Assembly: GCF_946221935.1 (NCBI RefSeq)
Contig: NZ_CAMIGN010000015.1
Location: 1 to 57,475, forward strand
Direction of reading: 5' to 3'
Source of the DNA: an uncultured Corynebacterium sp.
GTDB lineage: Bacteria > Actinomycetota > Actinomycetes > Mycobacteriales > Mycobacteriaceae
Length of the DNA: 57,475 bases
Shown: positions 1 to 8,429 of the stretch, piece after piece
Position numbering within the stretch: position 1 is the stretch's first letter
Layout: every line of letters begins with the position of its first letter
Notes under the pieces: model-generated
The model's input: only the letters and a program-made list of their open reading frames with translations
The model's database searches: none
Told to the model about the DNA's origin: nothing
Made by a program: the position numbers and the translations under genes

Positions 1-112
1 AAGTATCTAAACTTGGTTCATCACGCTATTGAGTTCTCAAACAACCTACGCACACCGATCGTCCAAGTCAGGATCTTTGTCCTGCTCGCTCTCGGCGACT
101 TGATTTAATGTA
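1..112 (-). promoter_or_regulatory. rRNA operon promoter and 16S leader (gene lies off the left edge)
   Basis: Read on the minus strand, positions 45-26 give GTTGTTTGAGAACTCAATAG. This is the conserved pre-16S leader segment (antitermination/processing region) seen upstream of actinobacterial 16S genes. Further upstream on the same strand are a possible -35 TTGTGT (135-130) and, after 17 bp, a -10-like TACATT (112-107), which would start transcription near 100. A small hairpin (CAGGA/TCCTG, 70-85) lies in the leader. The 16S gene itself is not in the window. The leader is fairly clear; the exact promoter is inferred. Confidence 0.6.
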
Positions 113-136
113 CACCCGCCCCAACTAACACACAAA

Positions 137-174
137 TCCCCTGGTAGAAGCGCAAAAACGCAACTACCAAGGGA
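137..174 (-). terminator. Hairpin terminator downstream of tyrS
   Basis: An inverted repeat (arms 137-147 and 164-174, one mismatch) lies about 40 bp past the tyrS stop and just upstream of the rRNA promoter. The trailing sequence on the minus strand is only weakly T-rich (ATTTGTG), so termination strength is uncertain. It would insulate tyrS from the rRNA operon. Confidence 0.5.
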
Positions 175-211
175 TCGCTTTAGCCGTTATAGGCCGTATG
201 GCGTGGCGTCA

Positions 212-1507
212 CTATGAAGAACCCCCAACACGCGCACCGGCGAAACGCTTCTTGCCCTTGCGAAGCACCAGCCACGAACCATGCAGCAGGTCGTCGGCGG
301 AGGGCGACCATTCGATGTCCTCGATACGCTGGTTGTTCACATACGCGCCACCCTCCCCAACGGTGCGACGGGCAGCACCCTTCGACTTCTCCAGACCAGA
401 TTCGACGAGCAGATCCAGGATCGTCGCTTCCGCCCCTACCTCGGCGACCTCAGTCTCCTGCAATGCAGAGGACAAGGTAGCTTCATCCAGATCCTGCAGC
501 TCAGCCTTGCCAAAGAGTGCCTGCGCAGCCAGCTCTACAGCCTCGGTTGCATCTGCGCCATGCACCAGCGTGGTCATCTCGCGAGCAAGCACGCGCTGAG
601 CCTCACGCTTGTAAGGTTCCTCAGCGACCTTCCGCTCGAGATCCGCGATCTCTTCCTGGGAAAGGAAGGTGAACCAACGCAAGTAGTCAATCACCACGGA
701 ATCACCAGCGTTAATGAAGTACTGGTACCAGGAGTACGGGCTGGTCAACTGCGGATCGAGCCAAAGCTTTCCGCCGCCAGTGGACTTACCGAACTTATTG
801 CCCTCTGCATCCGTGACCAGCGGCACGGTCAGCCCGTGTACCTTCGCACCATTAATACGACGGTTCAGATCCACGCCGGAAACAATGTTGCCCCACTGGT
901 CGCCGCCGCCGATCTGAAGCACGCAGTCGTACTCGTTGTGCAGGTGAACATAGTCGTTTGCCTGCAGCAGCATGTAGGAAAATTCGGTGTAGGAAATGCC
1001 GTCGGATTCGAGGCGTCGCTTCACCGTCTCGCGATCCAGCATGGTGTTCAATGAGAAGTTCTTGCCGACATCGCGCAGATACTCAATGACGTTCATCTGG
1101 CTAATCCAGTCCGCGTTATTCACCATGACTGCGGGGCTGGTTACATTATCTTCATTATCTTCGCCAGTGAAGTCCACAAAGGCCTCCAGCTGCTTCTTGA
1201 TAGCCACCATGTTCTCACCGATCTGATCCTCGGAGAGCATGGAGCGTTCGCCCACGTCGCGTGGGTCGCCGATCATGCCGGTAGCACCGCCGGCCAGGGT
1301 GATCGGTCGGTGACCAAACTGCTGGAATCGCTTTAGCATGATTAGTGGCACCAGGTGACCTGCATGCAGAGAGCTACCTGTCGGGTCGAAACCGCAGTAC
1401 AGCGTGATGGGATCCTGCGTGGCCTCCTTCAGCGCCTCCAGGTCCGTGGACTGATTAATCAGGCCGCGCCACTGCAGTTCGTCAATGATGTTCTTGTTGT
1501 CGCTCAT
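212..1507 (-). CDS. tyrS: Tyrosyl-tRNA synthetase
   Basis: Charges tRNA-Tyr with tyrosine in the cytoplasm. The 431-residue length fits bacterial TyrRS. The class I HIGH signature appears as HAGH (48-51) in the context GFDPTGSSLHAGH, and the KMSKS loop as KFGKS (238-242). An S4-like RNA-binding domain occupies about residues 365-425. The ATG start gives the expected N-terminus and is preceded by a purine-rich AGAGGAACGAG. It lies 33 bp downstream of the Trm112-like gene on the same strand, so the two are probably co-transcribed. I see no T-box upstream. The identification is secure. Confidence 0.97.
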   Translation of the reverse strand: MSDNKNIIDELQWRGLINQSTDLEALKEATQDPITLYCGFDPTGSSLHAGHLVPLIMLKRFQQFGHRPITLAGGATGMIGDPRDVGERSMLSEDQIGENMVAIKKQLEAFVDFTGEDNEDNVTSPAVMVNNADWISQMNVIEYLRDVGKNFSLNTMLDRETVKRRLESDGISYTEFSYMLLQANDYVHLHNEYDCVLQIGGGDQWGNIVSGVDLNRRINGAKVHGLTVPLVTDAEGNKFGKSTGGGKLWLDPQLTSPYSWYQYFINAGDSVVIDYLRWFTFLSQEEIADLERKVAEEPYKREAQRVLAREMTTLVHGADATEAVELAAQALFGKAELQDLDEATLSSALQETEVAEVGAEATILDLLVESGLEKSKGAARRTVGEGGAYVNNQRIEDIEWSPSADDLLHGSWLVLRKGKKRFAGARVGGSS

Positions 1508-1540
1508 GCGTACTCGTTCTCGTTCCTCTAAAATGCGTCG

Positions 1541-1708
1541 CTATTTAACGAGCCAGTCTTTAGCTTCTTCGACCAGCAATACCGGGATGCCGTCCTGCAC
1601 CGGATAGGCCTTGTTCAGGCGGGGGTTCACCAAATAGTCACCGTGATCCTCCAGCGGCTGCTTGTCGATGGGGCACGCGAGGATCTCTAGGAGCTTCTGG
1701 TCAATCAT
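1541..1708 (-). CDS. Trm112-like small protein (UPF0434 family)
   Basis: A 55-residue protein beginning MIDQKLLEILACPIDKQPLE. This is the N-terminal pattern of the bacterial Trm112/YcaR family, small zinc-ribbon-like proteins; in eukaryotes Trm112 activates methyltransferases. The bacterial role is not settled. Only the CPxxK half of the usual cysteine pattern is visible. A -10-like TACACT (1721-1716) ends 7 nt before the ATG, so the mRNA is probably leaderless. It sits immediately upstream of tyrS, probably as the first gene of that transcript. Confidence 0.85.
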   Translation of the reverse strand: MIDQKLLEILACPIDKQPLEDHGDYLVNPRLNKAYPVQDGIPVLLVEEAKDWLVK

Positions 1709-1715
1709 GTTGCTT

Positions 1716-1721
1716 AGTGTA
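1716..1721 (-). promoter_or_regulatory. Candidate -10 element of the Trm112-tyrS transcript
   Basis: TACACT on the minus strand, with 7 nt to the ATG at 1708, suggests transcription starting at or next to the start codon. No convincing -35 is seen. Leaderless transcripts are common in corynebacteria; this assignment is inference. Confidence 0.4.
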
Positions 1722-1803
1722 GCCGGTTGCCCCGGCTTCTTTCTTAGTGACGCCCCCTACGCCGCCCAATAGCTATTCGCTCTGTCGAGGGTCGCGGCGA
1801 GGA

Positions 1804-2454
1804 TCATTCCTCCGGCTTGCGTACGACACCAAACTGTAGCTCCAGGAACGTGCGATTATCCTTCAACTCTTGAAGGTTGTTTTGCAATACAGCCCGGTGA
1901 ACTTCATCCATCTCCGACTGCAATACCGCCAGCGAGGCACGGAAATCCTCCACCGCGTGAGCATGCGTAGCGGTTGGCATCCCTTCCAAAAGCTCACAGG
2001 TCTTTGGGAAATAGCTATCCATGATGCGACGGACTTTATCTTCCTGCAAGGCATCGGCAGCCAAGTGATCCCACTCACCTGCTATGTCCTTGCAGGTGGC
2101 ATAAAAGTGATCCAAGTCTGAGTGGAGTTGCTGGCGCTGCAGGTCTGTCACATCCACGGTCTGTTTTATTCGTTTGCAGTAGCCCCGAATATTCTGCAAT
2201 GAATAGTTCGCGACGGTTGCATTTGAAGACATCGGCCCGCTTAAAGGCTCTTGTCGACTGTTTTCCACTGCATGCTTTCCGTACGTACTATTCGGCACCT
2301 CCCGTTCGGGCGTAAGAACCCAGGCGACGCTGGCAAGAGCCACCGCCACGACTACCCACAGAGAGCCGAGATCCACCTGCGAGTGGACAGCCGCAGTAGT
2401 GACGAAGACTACCGGCGCGACCAGTGCTTTCGAATAGTACTTGGGATCCATCAT
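1804..2454 (-). CDS. Membrane-anchored XpaC-like protein
   Basis: 216 residues. Two hydrophobic stretches lie near the N-terminus (about 8-24 and 29-47). A soluble, helical, charged domain follows from about residue 80, ending in a segment (NLQELKDNRTFLELQFG) that resembles the C-terminus of XpaC / '5-bromo-4-chloroindolyl phosphate hydrolysis' proteins. Family assignment is by resemblance and not certain. AGAGG lies a few bases before the ATG. It directly follows the vWA gene (32 bp gap), and vWA, XpaC and TelA genes often occur together in Actinobacteria and Firmicutes. No TelA gene is present here. Function unknown. Confidence 0.6.
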   Translation of the reverse strand: MMDPKYYSKALVAPVVFVTTAAVHSQVDLGSLWVVVAVALASVAWVLTPEREVPNSTYGKHAVENSRQEPLSGPMSSNATVANYSLQNIRGYCKRIKQTVDVTDLQRQQLHSDLDHFYATCKDIAGEWDHLAADALQEDKVRRIMDSYFPKTCELLEGMPTATHAHAVEDFRASLAVLQSEMDEVHRAVLQNNLQELKDNRTFLELQFGVVRKPEE

Positions 2455-2486
2455 GTCTTTGCCTCTTTCGACGTCCTGGTAGCGCC

Positions 2487-4214
2487 CTACTGGTAGCTAC
2501 GAATCTCCTCAAATGCCTTGGCCATGTCCCCACTGCGGGCGTCGAAAACCTTGCCACCGGTGTAATCGGCCAAAAAGTTCATCTCCTCCTCGCTCGACTC
2601 ACCATAAAGGATCACGAAAACTGGAATCTTGCGTTTCGTTGTAGCTAGTTTGCGATCCAATCTATTGATGAAGTCCTTGCGATTCGTACCGGCATTCGAC
2701 GCCCCGTCAGTCATCAGAACAATAGAGCTCAGCAAGTCACCGTTCTTATCCGCTTGCTCATAGGCCTGTAACACTGCGTCGTAGATCGCAGTCTCACCGC
2801 GAGGTTGCAAACCATTTACGTAATCCTGCAGACCTCGCTTTTGTTCCGCACTGGCCGGGTCGAAGTGCTCTTGGGTATAGCCTTCCGCAACCTTGCTGCT
2901 GAATGGCATGAACTTGATCGTTTCACGCCGGCTAAAGCCCTTTGGATTATCTTTTTCTCCCGCAGTGCCATTAATCAGGCTGGTTAGGATGGCCTTTAGA
3001 TCTTTGAGACGCTTGCCCCGCATTGAGCCGGAGGTATCGAGCAAGAAATTGCTATCTGCCGGTCGGCGCAGCACATCGTGATAGAGGCGATTGAGAAAAT
3101 CAATGTCTCCCTGTGTTTCTGGGTACTGATAGTAAGACTCAGCTTCCTCATTCCGCGCATACACCGGCTCCGCGTCTAGATGAGTCTTCTCTTCCACCTC
3201 GGCTCTGTGTTCATCAAACCAACTGGATAGTGCCCTAACCTTTGCCTGCGAATCTCTTTCGGCATCTTGGTCGCCATCCCTGCGGAGAGGGGAAAGGGGA
3301 TAATCGGCTACTCCCGTAGCCTCCCCCGGAATAATCACGTCGATATCGGCCCCATCATTTTCCTTCATAGATTCCAAAACGGACTGGTAATTGAAAATTC
3401 CATCCGCTTTGTCGGGGTTCTTCAAGAAAGTATCGCGCAACCAGCCCGAGGATCCCGAAGTAATCGTCTGTCCTGAGAAAAAGTCCTTCAAACGAGGTTC
3501 GTTAATGCTCGCCTTCGAAATATCAAAAGGCTCGTTCTTCGGAAAGTGCCCAAACTCGGCGAACACAGAAAGCAGAGTAAGGAAACCAGAGTTGGATTCT
3601 TGTGGATCCGTCATGCCAAATGTCAGATCTCCGCGCGCCGCAGCGTCCGCAATATCCGCCCATTTGACCTCCCTGTGGTGCCACCCCAGGCGGTCCATCA
3701 CGTCCTTCTTTATCCCCAAAGCTATCGGCGAGCGGGCAATACTGTAATGGATAGTCTGCGGATTCGGCCCCTGCACTTTGGCAAAGGCATCGGTTGCAAA
3801 CCACGTGGCGTCATACTTATCCGAGTAAGCACCATCGAGCAGATTCCGGGTATTGACGAGCGTGCCACTGTCGTAATCCATCTGAATGTAGAAGCCTAGA
3901 TCCGCAGAAGCTTGTTTGATGAATGGCTCCATATCCGATAGCTCTGTGGCGGCAACGATTTTGAACGGCTTGCTGTAATCAATTGAACGCTCATCGTCCC
4001 ACGGCGCTGCACCGTTAGAACCATCTTTGCCAAACACGTAGGCACCTGCTGCTACTAACAACAAAATAACCACGAGAATGACTTTGGATTTGCCCTTCCT
4101 ACCACCGGCATTTCCATCACTGTGGCTAAAGCTGCTGGGATAAGCACTAGTCATAAGGCCGATTTTATGGCAGGGATCACTCCATTTCAGTTCAAATTGG
4201 TTCAAATCCATCAT
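2487..4214 (-). CDS. Substrate-binding-like and von Willebrand factor A domain membrane protein
   Basis: 575 residues. An N-terminal membrane segment spans about 44-61. An extracellular-type region like a periplasmic solute-binding domain follows (about 75-340). The C-terminal vWA domain (about 390-565) carries a MIDAS motif D393-T-S-G-S397 and a later metal-site segment VLMTDGASNAG. vWA domains bind metal ions and protein partners; the ligand here is unknown. The first ATG is used, but no good ribosome-binding site is seen. A downstream ATG (4154), closer to the membrane segment, is an alternative. The gene is divergent from thiC, with the TPP riboswitch in the gap, and probably forms an operon with the XpaC-like gene. 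Confidence 0.8.
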   Translation of the reverse strand: MMDLNQFELKWSDPCHKIGLMTSAYPSSFSHSDGNAGGRKGKSKVILVVILLLVAAGAYVFGKDGSNGAAPWDDERSIDYSKPFKIVAATELSDMEPFIKQASADLGFYIQMDYDSGTLVNTRNLLDGAYSDKYDATWFATDAFAKVQGPNPQTIHYSIARSPIALGIKKDVMDRLGWHHREVKWADIADAAARGDLTFGMTDPQESNSGFLTLLSVFAEFGHFPKNEPFDISKASINEPRLKDFFSGQTITSGSSGWLRDTFLKNPDKADGIFNYQSVLESMKENDGADIDVIIPGEATGVADYPLSPLRRDGDQDAERDSQAKVRALSSWFDEHRAEVEEKTHLDAEPVYARNEEAESYYQYPETQGDIDFLNRLYHDVLRRPADSNFLLDTSGSMRGKRLKDLKAILTSLINGTAGEKDNPKGFSRRETIKFMPFSSKVAEGYTQEHFDPASAEQKRGLQDYVNGLQPRGETAIYDAVLQAYEQADKNGDLLSSIVLMTDGASNAGTNRKDFINRLDRKLATTKRKIPVFVILYGESSEEEMNFLADYTGGKVFDARSGDMAKAFEEIRSYQ

Positions 4215-4271
4215 CCCGGCAGGCCAGAACTACACGGTTGTGAGAGGTGCGTTACAGTGGAGAGCACAACC

Positions 4272-4364
4272 GAACACGGGCGCTCGAGGTATCGAGCTGA
4301 GATCGCGCTGAAGCCCCGCGCGAGTACCGCTAGAACCTGTCTGGTTAGAACCAGCGAAGGAAGA
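4272..4364 (+). promoter_or_regulatory. TPP (THI-box) riboswitch of the thi operon
   Basis: Conserved TPP-aptamer pieces occur in order: ACACGGG near 4274, the pyrimidine-binding CTGAGA (4297-4302), GAACCTG (4333-4339), and the closing segment CTGGTTAGAACCAGCGAAGGA (4341-4361). The aptamer ends about 4 nt before the thiC Shine-Dalgarno AGGAG (4368-4372). TPP binding would therefore most simply block translation initiation. A -10-like TACAGT at 4253-4258 could start the leader. Confidence 0.9.
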
Positions 4365-4379
4365 GTCAGGAGAGTCTTA

Positions 4380-6296
4380 ATGACGGATACGTCTACCCAG
4401 AACATCACCCCCACCGACGAGTACGGCGCGGAGATTCACCCGAAGCACAGCTTCTCCCCCATCGAGAAAACGGTGGAATCCTTCGGCAAGACCTTCACGC
4501 TGCAGGTGCCGGAGACTGAGATCCAATTGGACGACTCGCCGACCGGCCCAAATGAGCCGGTGAGGATCTACCGCACCCGCGGCCCGTGGGCGGAACCCAC
4601 CGAGGGGCTGCAGGGACTGCGCAGCGAATGGATCGAAGCCCGCGACGATGTGGAGGCCTACGACGGTCGTCGTCGCAACCTACTGGATGACGGCAACCGT
4701 GCCGTCAAGCGCGGACAGGCCAGTGAAGAGTGGAAGGGTTCTACCCGCGCCACGCTGCGTGCAAAGGAGGGTAAGCGTGTTACCCAAATGCACTATGCCC
4801 GCCAGGGAATCATCACCCCGGAAATGGAGTTCGTAGCGCTCCGTGAGCACTGTGATGTAGAGAAGGTTCGCGAACAGGTGGCCTCCGGTAAGGCCATTAT
4901 TCCGAACAACATCAACCACCCGGAGTCCGAGCCGATGATTATCGGCAACGCCTTCACCACCAAGATCAACGCCAACATCGGTAACTCCGCCGTCACCTCC
5001 TCTATTCGCGAGGAAGTGGATAAGCTGCGCTGGGCGACCCGCTGGGGCGCGGATACCGTAATGGATCTTTCCACCGGTAACGACATCCACACCACCCGCG
5101 AATGGATTCTGCGGAACTCCCCTGTACCGATCGGTACCGTGCCTATCTACCAGGCACTTGAGAAGGTCGACGGCGTAGCCGAGGACCTAACCTGGGAGAT
5201 CTTCCGCGATACCGTCATTGAGCAGTGCGAACAGGGCGTGGACTACATGACGATCCACGCAGGCGTGCGCCTGCCGTTCGTGCCGCTGACCACGAAGCGC
5301 GTCACCGGCATCGTCTCCCGCGGTGGTTCCATCATGGCCGGCTGGTGCCTGGCGCACCACAAGGAGTCGTTCCTGTATGAGAACTTCGACGAGCTGTGTG
5401 AGATCTTCGCCAAGTACGACGTCGCATTCTCTTTGGGCGATGGCCTGCGCCCGGGCTCCATTGCGGACGCCAACGACGCCGCCCAGTTCGCAGAGCTGAA
5501 GACCATCGGTGAGCTCACCCACCGCGCTTGGGAGTACGACGTGCAGGTCATGGTTGAAGGTCCCGGTCACGTGCCGCTGAACATGGTGCAGGTCAACAAC
5601 GAAAAGGAGCAGGAATGGTGCGGTGGTGCACCGTTCTACACTCTGGGACCACTGGTGACGGACATTGCTCCGGGCTATGACCACATCACCTCTGCCATCG
5701 GTGCGGCGAACATCGCCATGGGTGGCACTGCAATGCTGTGCTACGTGACCCCGAAGGAACACCTGGGTCTGCCGAACAAGGACGACGTAAAGACCGGCGT
5801 CATCACCTACAAGGTCTCCGCACACGCCGCCGATGTCGCCAAGGGACACCCGGGCGCCCACGAGTGGGACGATGCTATGAGTAAGGCTCGCTTCGAGTTC
5901 CGCTGGCACGACCAGTTCGCTCTTTCCCTGGACCCGGATACCGCTCAGGCTTACCACGATGAGACTCTGCCTGCGGAGCCAGCGAAGACGGCACACTTCT
6001 GCTCCATGTGTGGCCCTAAGTTCTGCTCCATGCGCATCAGCCAGGACATCCGCGATGCCTTCGGCGACGAGATCGACGAAGCGCTGGCCACCGACCAAAA
6101 GCAGTCCCTGGTCAAGGATCTGGGCCTGCCGGGCTTCGGTCGACAGAGCGTCGACGCAGCACAGAGTGCTGAGGGCGAAGAGGAAATGGCTGAGGAGTTC
6201 CGCCGCGCGGGCTCCCAGCTGTACCTGAACCGCGACGAAGCCAAGGAAGTTGCCGAGGATCTGCAGAAGGAGGCGGCAGCGCAAGGTGAGCGCTAA
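4380..6296 (+). CDS. thiC: Phosphomethylpyrimidine synthase ThiC
   Basis: Converts aminoimidazole ribotide to HMP-P, the pyrimidine half of thiamine, by radical SAM chemistry. 638 residues. The C-terminal cluster motif C541-SM-C544-GPKF-C549 is the atypical [4Fe-4S] site of the ThiC family. I take the ATG at 4380 because it has AGGAG 7 nt upstream and follows the TPP riboswitch; the reading frame stays open upstream through the riboswitch, but that part is not protein-like. It is the first gene of the thi operon and overlaps thiE. Confidence 0.97.
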   Translation: MTDTSTQNITPTDEYGAEIHPKHSFSPIEKTVESFGKTFTLQVPETEIQLDDSPTGPNEPVRIYRTRGPWAEPTEGLQGLRSEWIEARDDVEAYDGRRRNLLDDGNRAVKRGQASEEWKGSTRATLRAKEGKRVTQMHYARQGIITPEMEFVALREHCDVEKVREQVASGKAIIPNNINHPESEPMIIGNAFTTKINANIGNSAVTSSIREEVDKLRWATRWGADTVMDLSTGNDIHTTREWILRNSPVPIGTVPIYQALEKVDGVAEDLTWEIFRDTVIEQCEQGVDYMTIHAGVRLPFVPLTTKRVTGIVSRGGSIMAGWCLAHHKESFLYENFDELCEIFAKYDVAFSLGDGLRPGSIADANDAAQFAELKTIGELTHRAWEYDVQVMVEGPGHVPLNMVQVNNEKEQEWCGGAPFYTLGPLVTDIAPGYDHITSAIGAANIAMGGTAMLCYVTPKEHLGLPNKDDVKTGVITYKVSAHAADVAKGHPGAHEWDDAMSKARFEFRWHDQFALSLDPDTAQAYHDETLPAEPAKTAHFCSMCGPKFCSMRISQDIRDAFGDEIDEALATDQKQSLVKDLGLPGFGRQSVDAAQSAEGEEEMAEEFRRAGSQLYLNRDEAKEVAEDLQKEAAAQGER

Positions 6297-6948
6297 GCAC
6301 TCGCGCGCAGATCAGCTAGATCTACGTTGCTATCTGGTGACGGGCACACCCCACGAGAAGGTGGTGGATGTGGCCGCAGCAGCAGCCTCCGGTGGCGCCG
6401 GTGTTGTGCAGGTGCGTAGCAAGCCCATTAGCGTGCGGGACCTCACCGCACTCGCGATTGAGGTCGCGGCCGCCGTCGCAGCTGTCAACCCAGCTACCAA
6501 GGTCTTGATCGACGACCGCGTGGACGTTGCTGCTGCCCTGATGGGGCATCACCATATCCACGGTGTTCACATCGGCCAGGACGACCTCGACCCGCGCCTG
6601 GCGCGCGCTGTGCTGGGCGAGGAGGCCATTATCGGGCTCACCACCGGCACCCTGCCACTCGTACAGCAGGCAAACGAATACGCCGACGTGATCGACTACA
6701 TTGGTGCCGGACCTTTCCGCCCCACCCCGACGAAGGACTCGGGCCGCGAGCCGCTCGGGCTGGCGGGCTACCCTGCGCTGGTGGAAGCGTCGCGCGTCCC
6801 GGTAGTTGCCATTGGCGACGTGCGCGCTGAGGACGCACGCGACCTCGCCTCTACCGGAGTTGCTGGCGTGGCGATTGTGCGGGGCTTTATGAACTCCCCC
6901 GACCCACGCAGCACCGCCCGCCAAGTACTCACTGGTTTTTCTTCATGA
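6286..6948 (+). CDS. thiE: Thiamine-phosphate synthase ThiE
   Basis: Joins HMP-PP and the thiazole phosphate to give thiamine phosphate. A TIM-barrel of about 220 residues with family features: VQVRSKP, a segment ending VLIDDRVD, HIHGVHIGQDDL, and GPFRPTPTKD. I choose the GTG at 6286, which overlaps the thiC stop by 11 nt and has AAGGAGG (6267-6273) upstream; a TTG at 6250 would add a basic, unrelated tail. Translational coupling to thiC is likely. No ThiD or ThiN domain is fused to it. Confidence 0.93.
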   Translation: MSAKHSRADQLDLRCYLVTGTPHEKVVDVAAAAASGGAGVVQVRSKPISVRDLTALAIEVAAAVAAVNPATKVLIDDRVDVAAALMGHHHIHGVHIGQDDLDPRLARAVLGEEAIIGLTTGTLPLVQQANEYADVIDYIGAGPFRPTPTKDSGREPLGLAGYPALVEASRVPVVAIGDVRAEDARDLASTGVAGVAIVRGFMNSPDPRSTARQVLTGFSS

Positions 6949-6990
6949 CGCCTCCGTCTGCAACCCGCCCTAAGAGAGAAGTGAAAACCC

Positions 6991-8157
6991 GTGACTAATC
7001 CCAGTCCCGTCAGTTCCCAGCGCTATGCCCATATCGTGGTAGGAGCTGGAATCGTCGGCCTATCCACCGCGTTCAAACTCGTGGATTTCGGGGCAAATCC
7101 GGCGACCGTGGCAGTGATCGACCCAGCCCCTATCAGTGGGGCTTCTTTCGTCGCCGGAGGCATGCTGGCTCCAGTGGCCGAAGTGCAGTACAAACAGGAG
7201 CCGTTATACCCGCTGATGGTGGCGTCCAAAAACTTGTACGACGACCTGCTGCAACGGCTGAGCGAGAAAACTACGTGCAGCACCGGACACAGAACAGAAT
7301 CAACGTTCGTGGTGGGAGCAGATCGGGCGGACGCGCGACACCTCACCGAGCTGACCGATCACCAGCACGGGCATGGAATGGAAGTGCAGCGGCTCCCGCT
7401 GCGCCAAGCGCGGAAGGTGGAGCGAGGCCTCAGTCCACAGCTTTCCGGCGTGGTCGAAATCCCCGGCGACCATCAAGTGAACCCACGGATGTACTGCGCG
7501 GCGCTGCTGGATGCTCTGCAAAACATGGGCGTAGCCATTTTCGACGAGCGCGTGAACCGCGTCGATAGCCAAGCCGGAACCGTGACAACCGACCGGGCAA
7601 GGTATACCGCAGGCATGGTGTACCTGTGCAATGGGTTGGGTGCCGGGCAGGTACATGGTTGGTACGAGGGCGAGCACTCTCCGCTGAAGCTGCGCCCGGT
7701 GCGTGGCGACATGCTGCGACTGCGGGTAGCCGAAGGAATGAACTCCCCAGTGGGGCGCGTTATCAGGGGGTTCGTGGAGGATCGACCGGTGTACATCATC
7801 CCCCGCACCGACGGAACCATTGCTGTAGGCGCAACCAGCCGGGAAGACGCACGTCGCGGCCCGGCGGTAGACGGAGTCTACACCCTGCTGCGCGACGCGA
7901 TCCGGATTATGCCCGGACTGCAAGAGTGCGAGTTTATCGAGGCGATCACCGGCGAACGACCGGGCACCCCGGATGACCTGCCCTATCTGGGGATGGTTGA
8001 CGACAAGCTGGTGGTCTCCACCGGATACTTCCGCCACGGCATTCTGCTGTCCGCACTGGGAGCTACAGTGGGAGCAGCATTGGGAATGGGCCTGCCGGTT
8101 CCTACGTTGGAACCGGAGATTAACCTGACCGACTGCGCGCCACTGCGACATGCCTAG
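6991..8157 (+). CDS. thiO: Glycine oxidase ThiO
   Basis: FAD-dependent oxidase that supplies dehydroglycine for thiazole formation in aerobic bacteria. 388 residues. The N-terminal dinucleotide-binding motif VVGAGIVGLSTAF (about 16-28) is clear, and the C-terminal DAO-fold segment ERPGTPDDLPYLG is visible. The GTG start follows a weak purine-rich stretch (AGAGAGAAG). It lies 42 bp after thiE, in the usual order thiE-thiO-thiS-thiG-thiF. Presence of ThiO rather than ThiH indicates the oxygen-dependent route. Confidence 0.92.
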   Translation: MTNPSPVSSQRYAHIVVGAGIVGLSTAFKLVDFGANPATVAVIDPAPISGASFVAGGMLAPVAEVQYKQEPLYPLMVASKNLYDDLLQRLSEKTTCSTGHRTESTFVVGADRADARHLTELTDHQHGHGMEVQRLPLRQARKVERGLSPQLSGVVEIPGDHQVNPRMYCAALLDALQNMGVAIFDERVNRVDSQAGTVTTDRARYTAGMVYLCNGLGAGQVHGWYEGEHSPLKLRPVRGDMLRLRVAEGMNSPVGRVIRGFVEDRPVYIIPRTDGTIAVGATSREDARRGPAVDGVYTLLRDAIRIMPGLQECEFIEAITGERPGTPDDLPYLGMVDDKLVVSTGYFRHGILLSALGATVGAALGMGLPVPTLEPEINLTDCAPLRHA

Positions 8158-8200
8158 AGGCAAAGCCGCAGGCGCTGTGAAAAAGATCTAAGGAGAATCC

Positions 8201-8419
8201 ATGAACTACACGGTCAATGACGAGCCGCGGTCGGCAGATACTGCACCGACCGTAGCCGAAGTCGTGGCTGCGGAAACCGGCCGCGAGGTTTCTGATGTCG
8301 AGGGTGCAAAGGGAGTTGCGGTAGCGGTCAATCGTTCCGTCGTACCGGCCAGTGACTGGGGGCGCGCACTTTCGGAAGGTGACGCCGTGGACATTCTGAT
8401 CGCCGTACAGGGCGGCTAG
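8201..8419 (+). CDS. thiS: Sulfur carrier protein ThiS
   Basis: 72-residue ubiquitin-like sulfur carrier ending in the required Gly-Gly (VQGG). ThiF adenylates this tail, which is then converted to a thiocarboxylate that donates sulfur to ThiG. AAGGAG lies 7 nt before the ATG. It is longer at the N-terminus than the minimal family member. It sits between thiO and thiG. Confidence 0.93.
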   Translation: MNYTVNDEPRSADTAPTVAEVVAAETGREVSDVEGAKGVAVAVNRSVVPASDWGRALSEGDAVDILIAVQGG

Positions 8420-8429
8420 AGAGAAGACA

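Noticed and set aside
1508..1540. T-box or other leader upstream of tyrS
   Set aside because: Only 33 bp separate it from the preceding gene, too short for a T-box.
4122..4379. Upstream extension of thiC through the riboswitch
   Set aside because: The frame is open but the sequence is a TPP aptamer; AGGAG and family alignment support ATG 4380.
5187..6284. Long open frame on the minus strand opposite thiC (365 codons)
   Set aside because: It is the antisense shadow of thiC: no family features, skewed His/Val/Arg composition, and the thiC frame is fully conserved.
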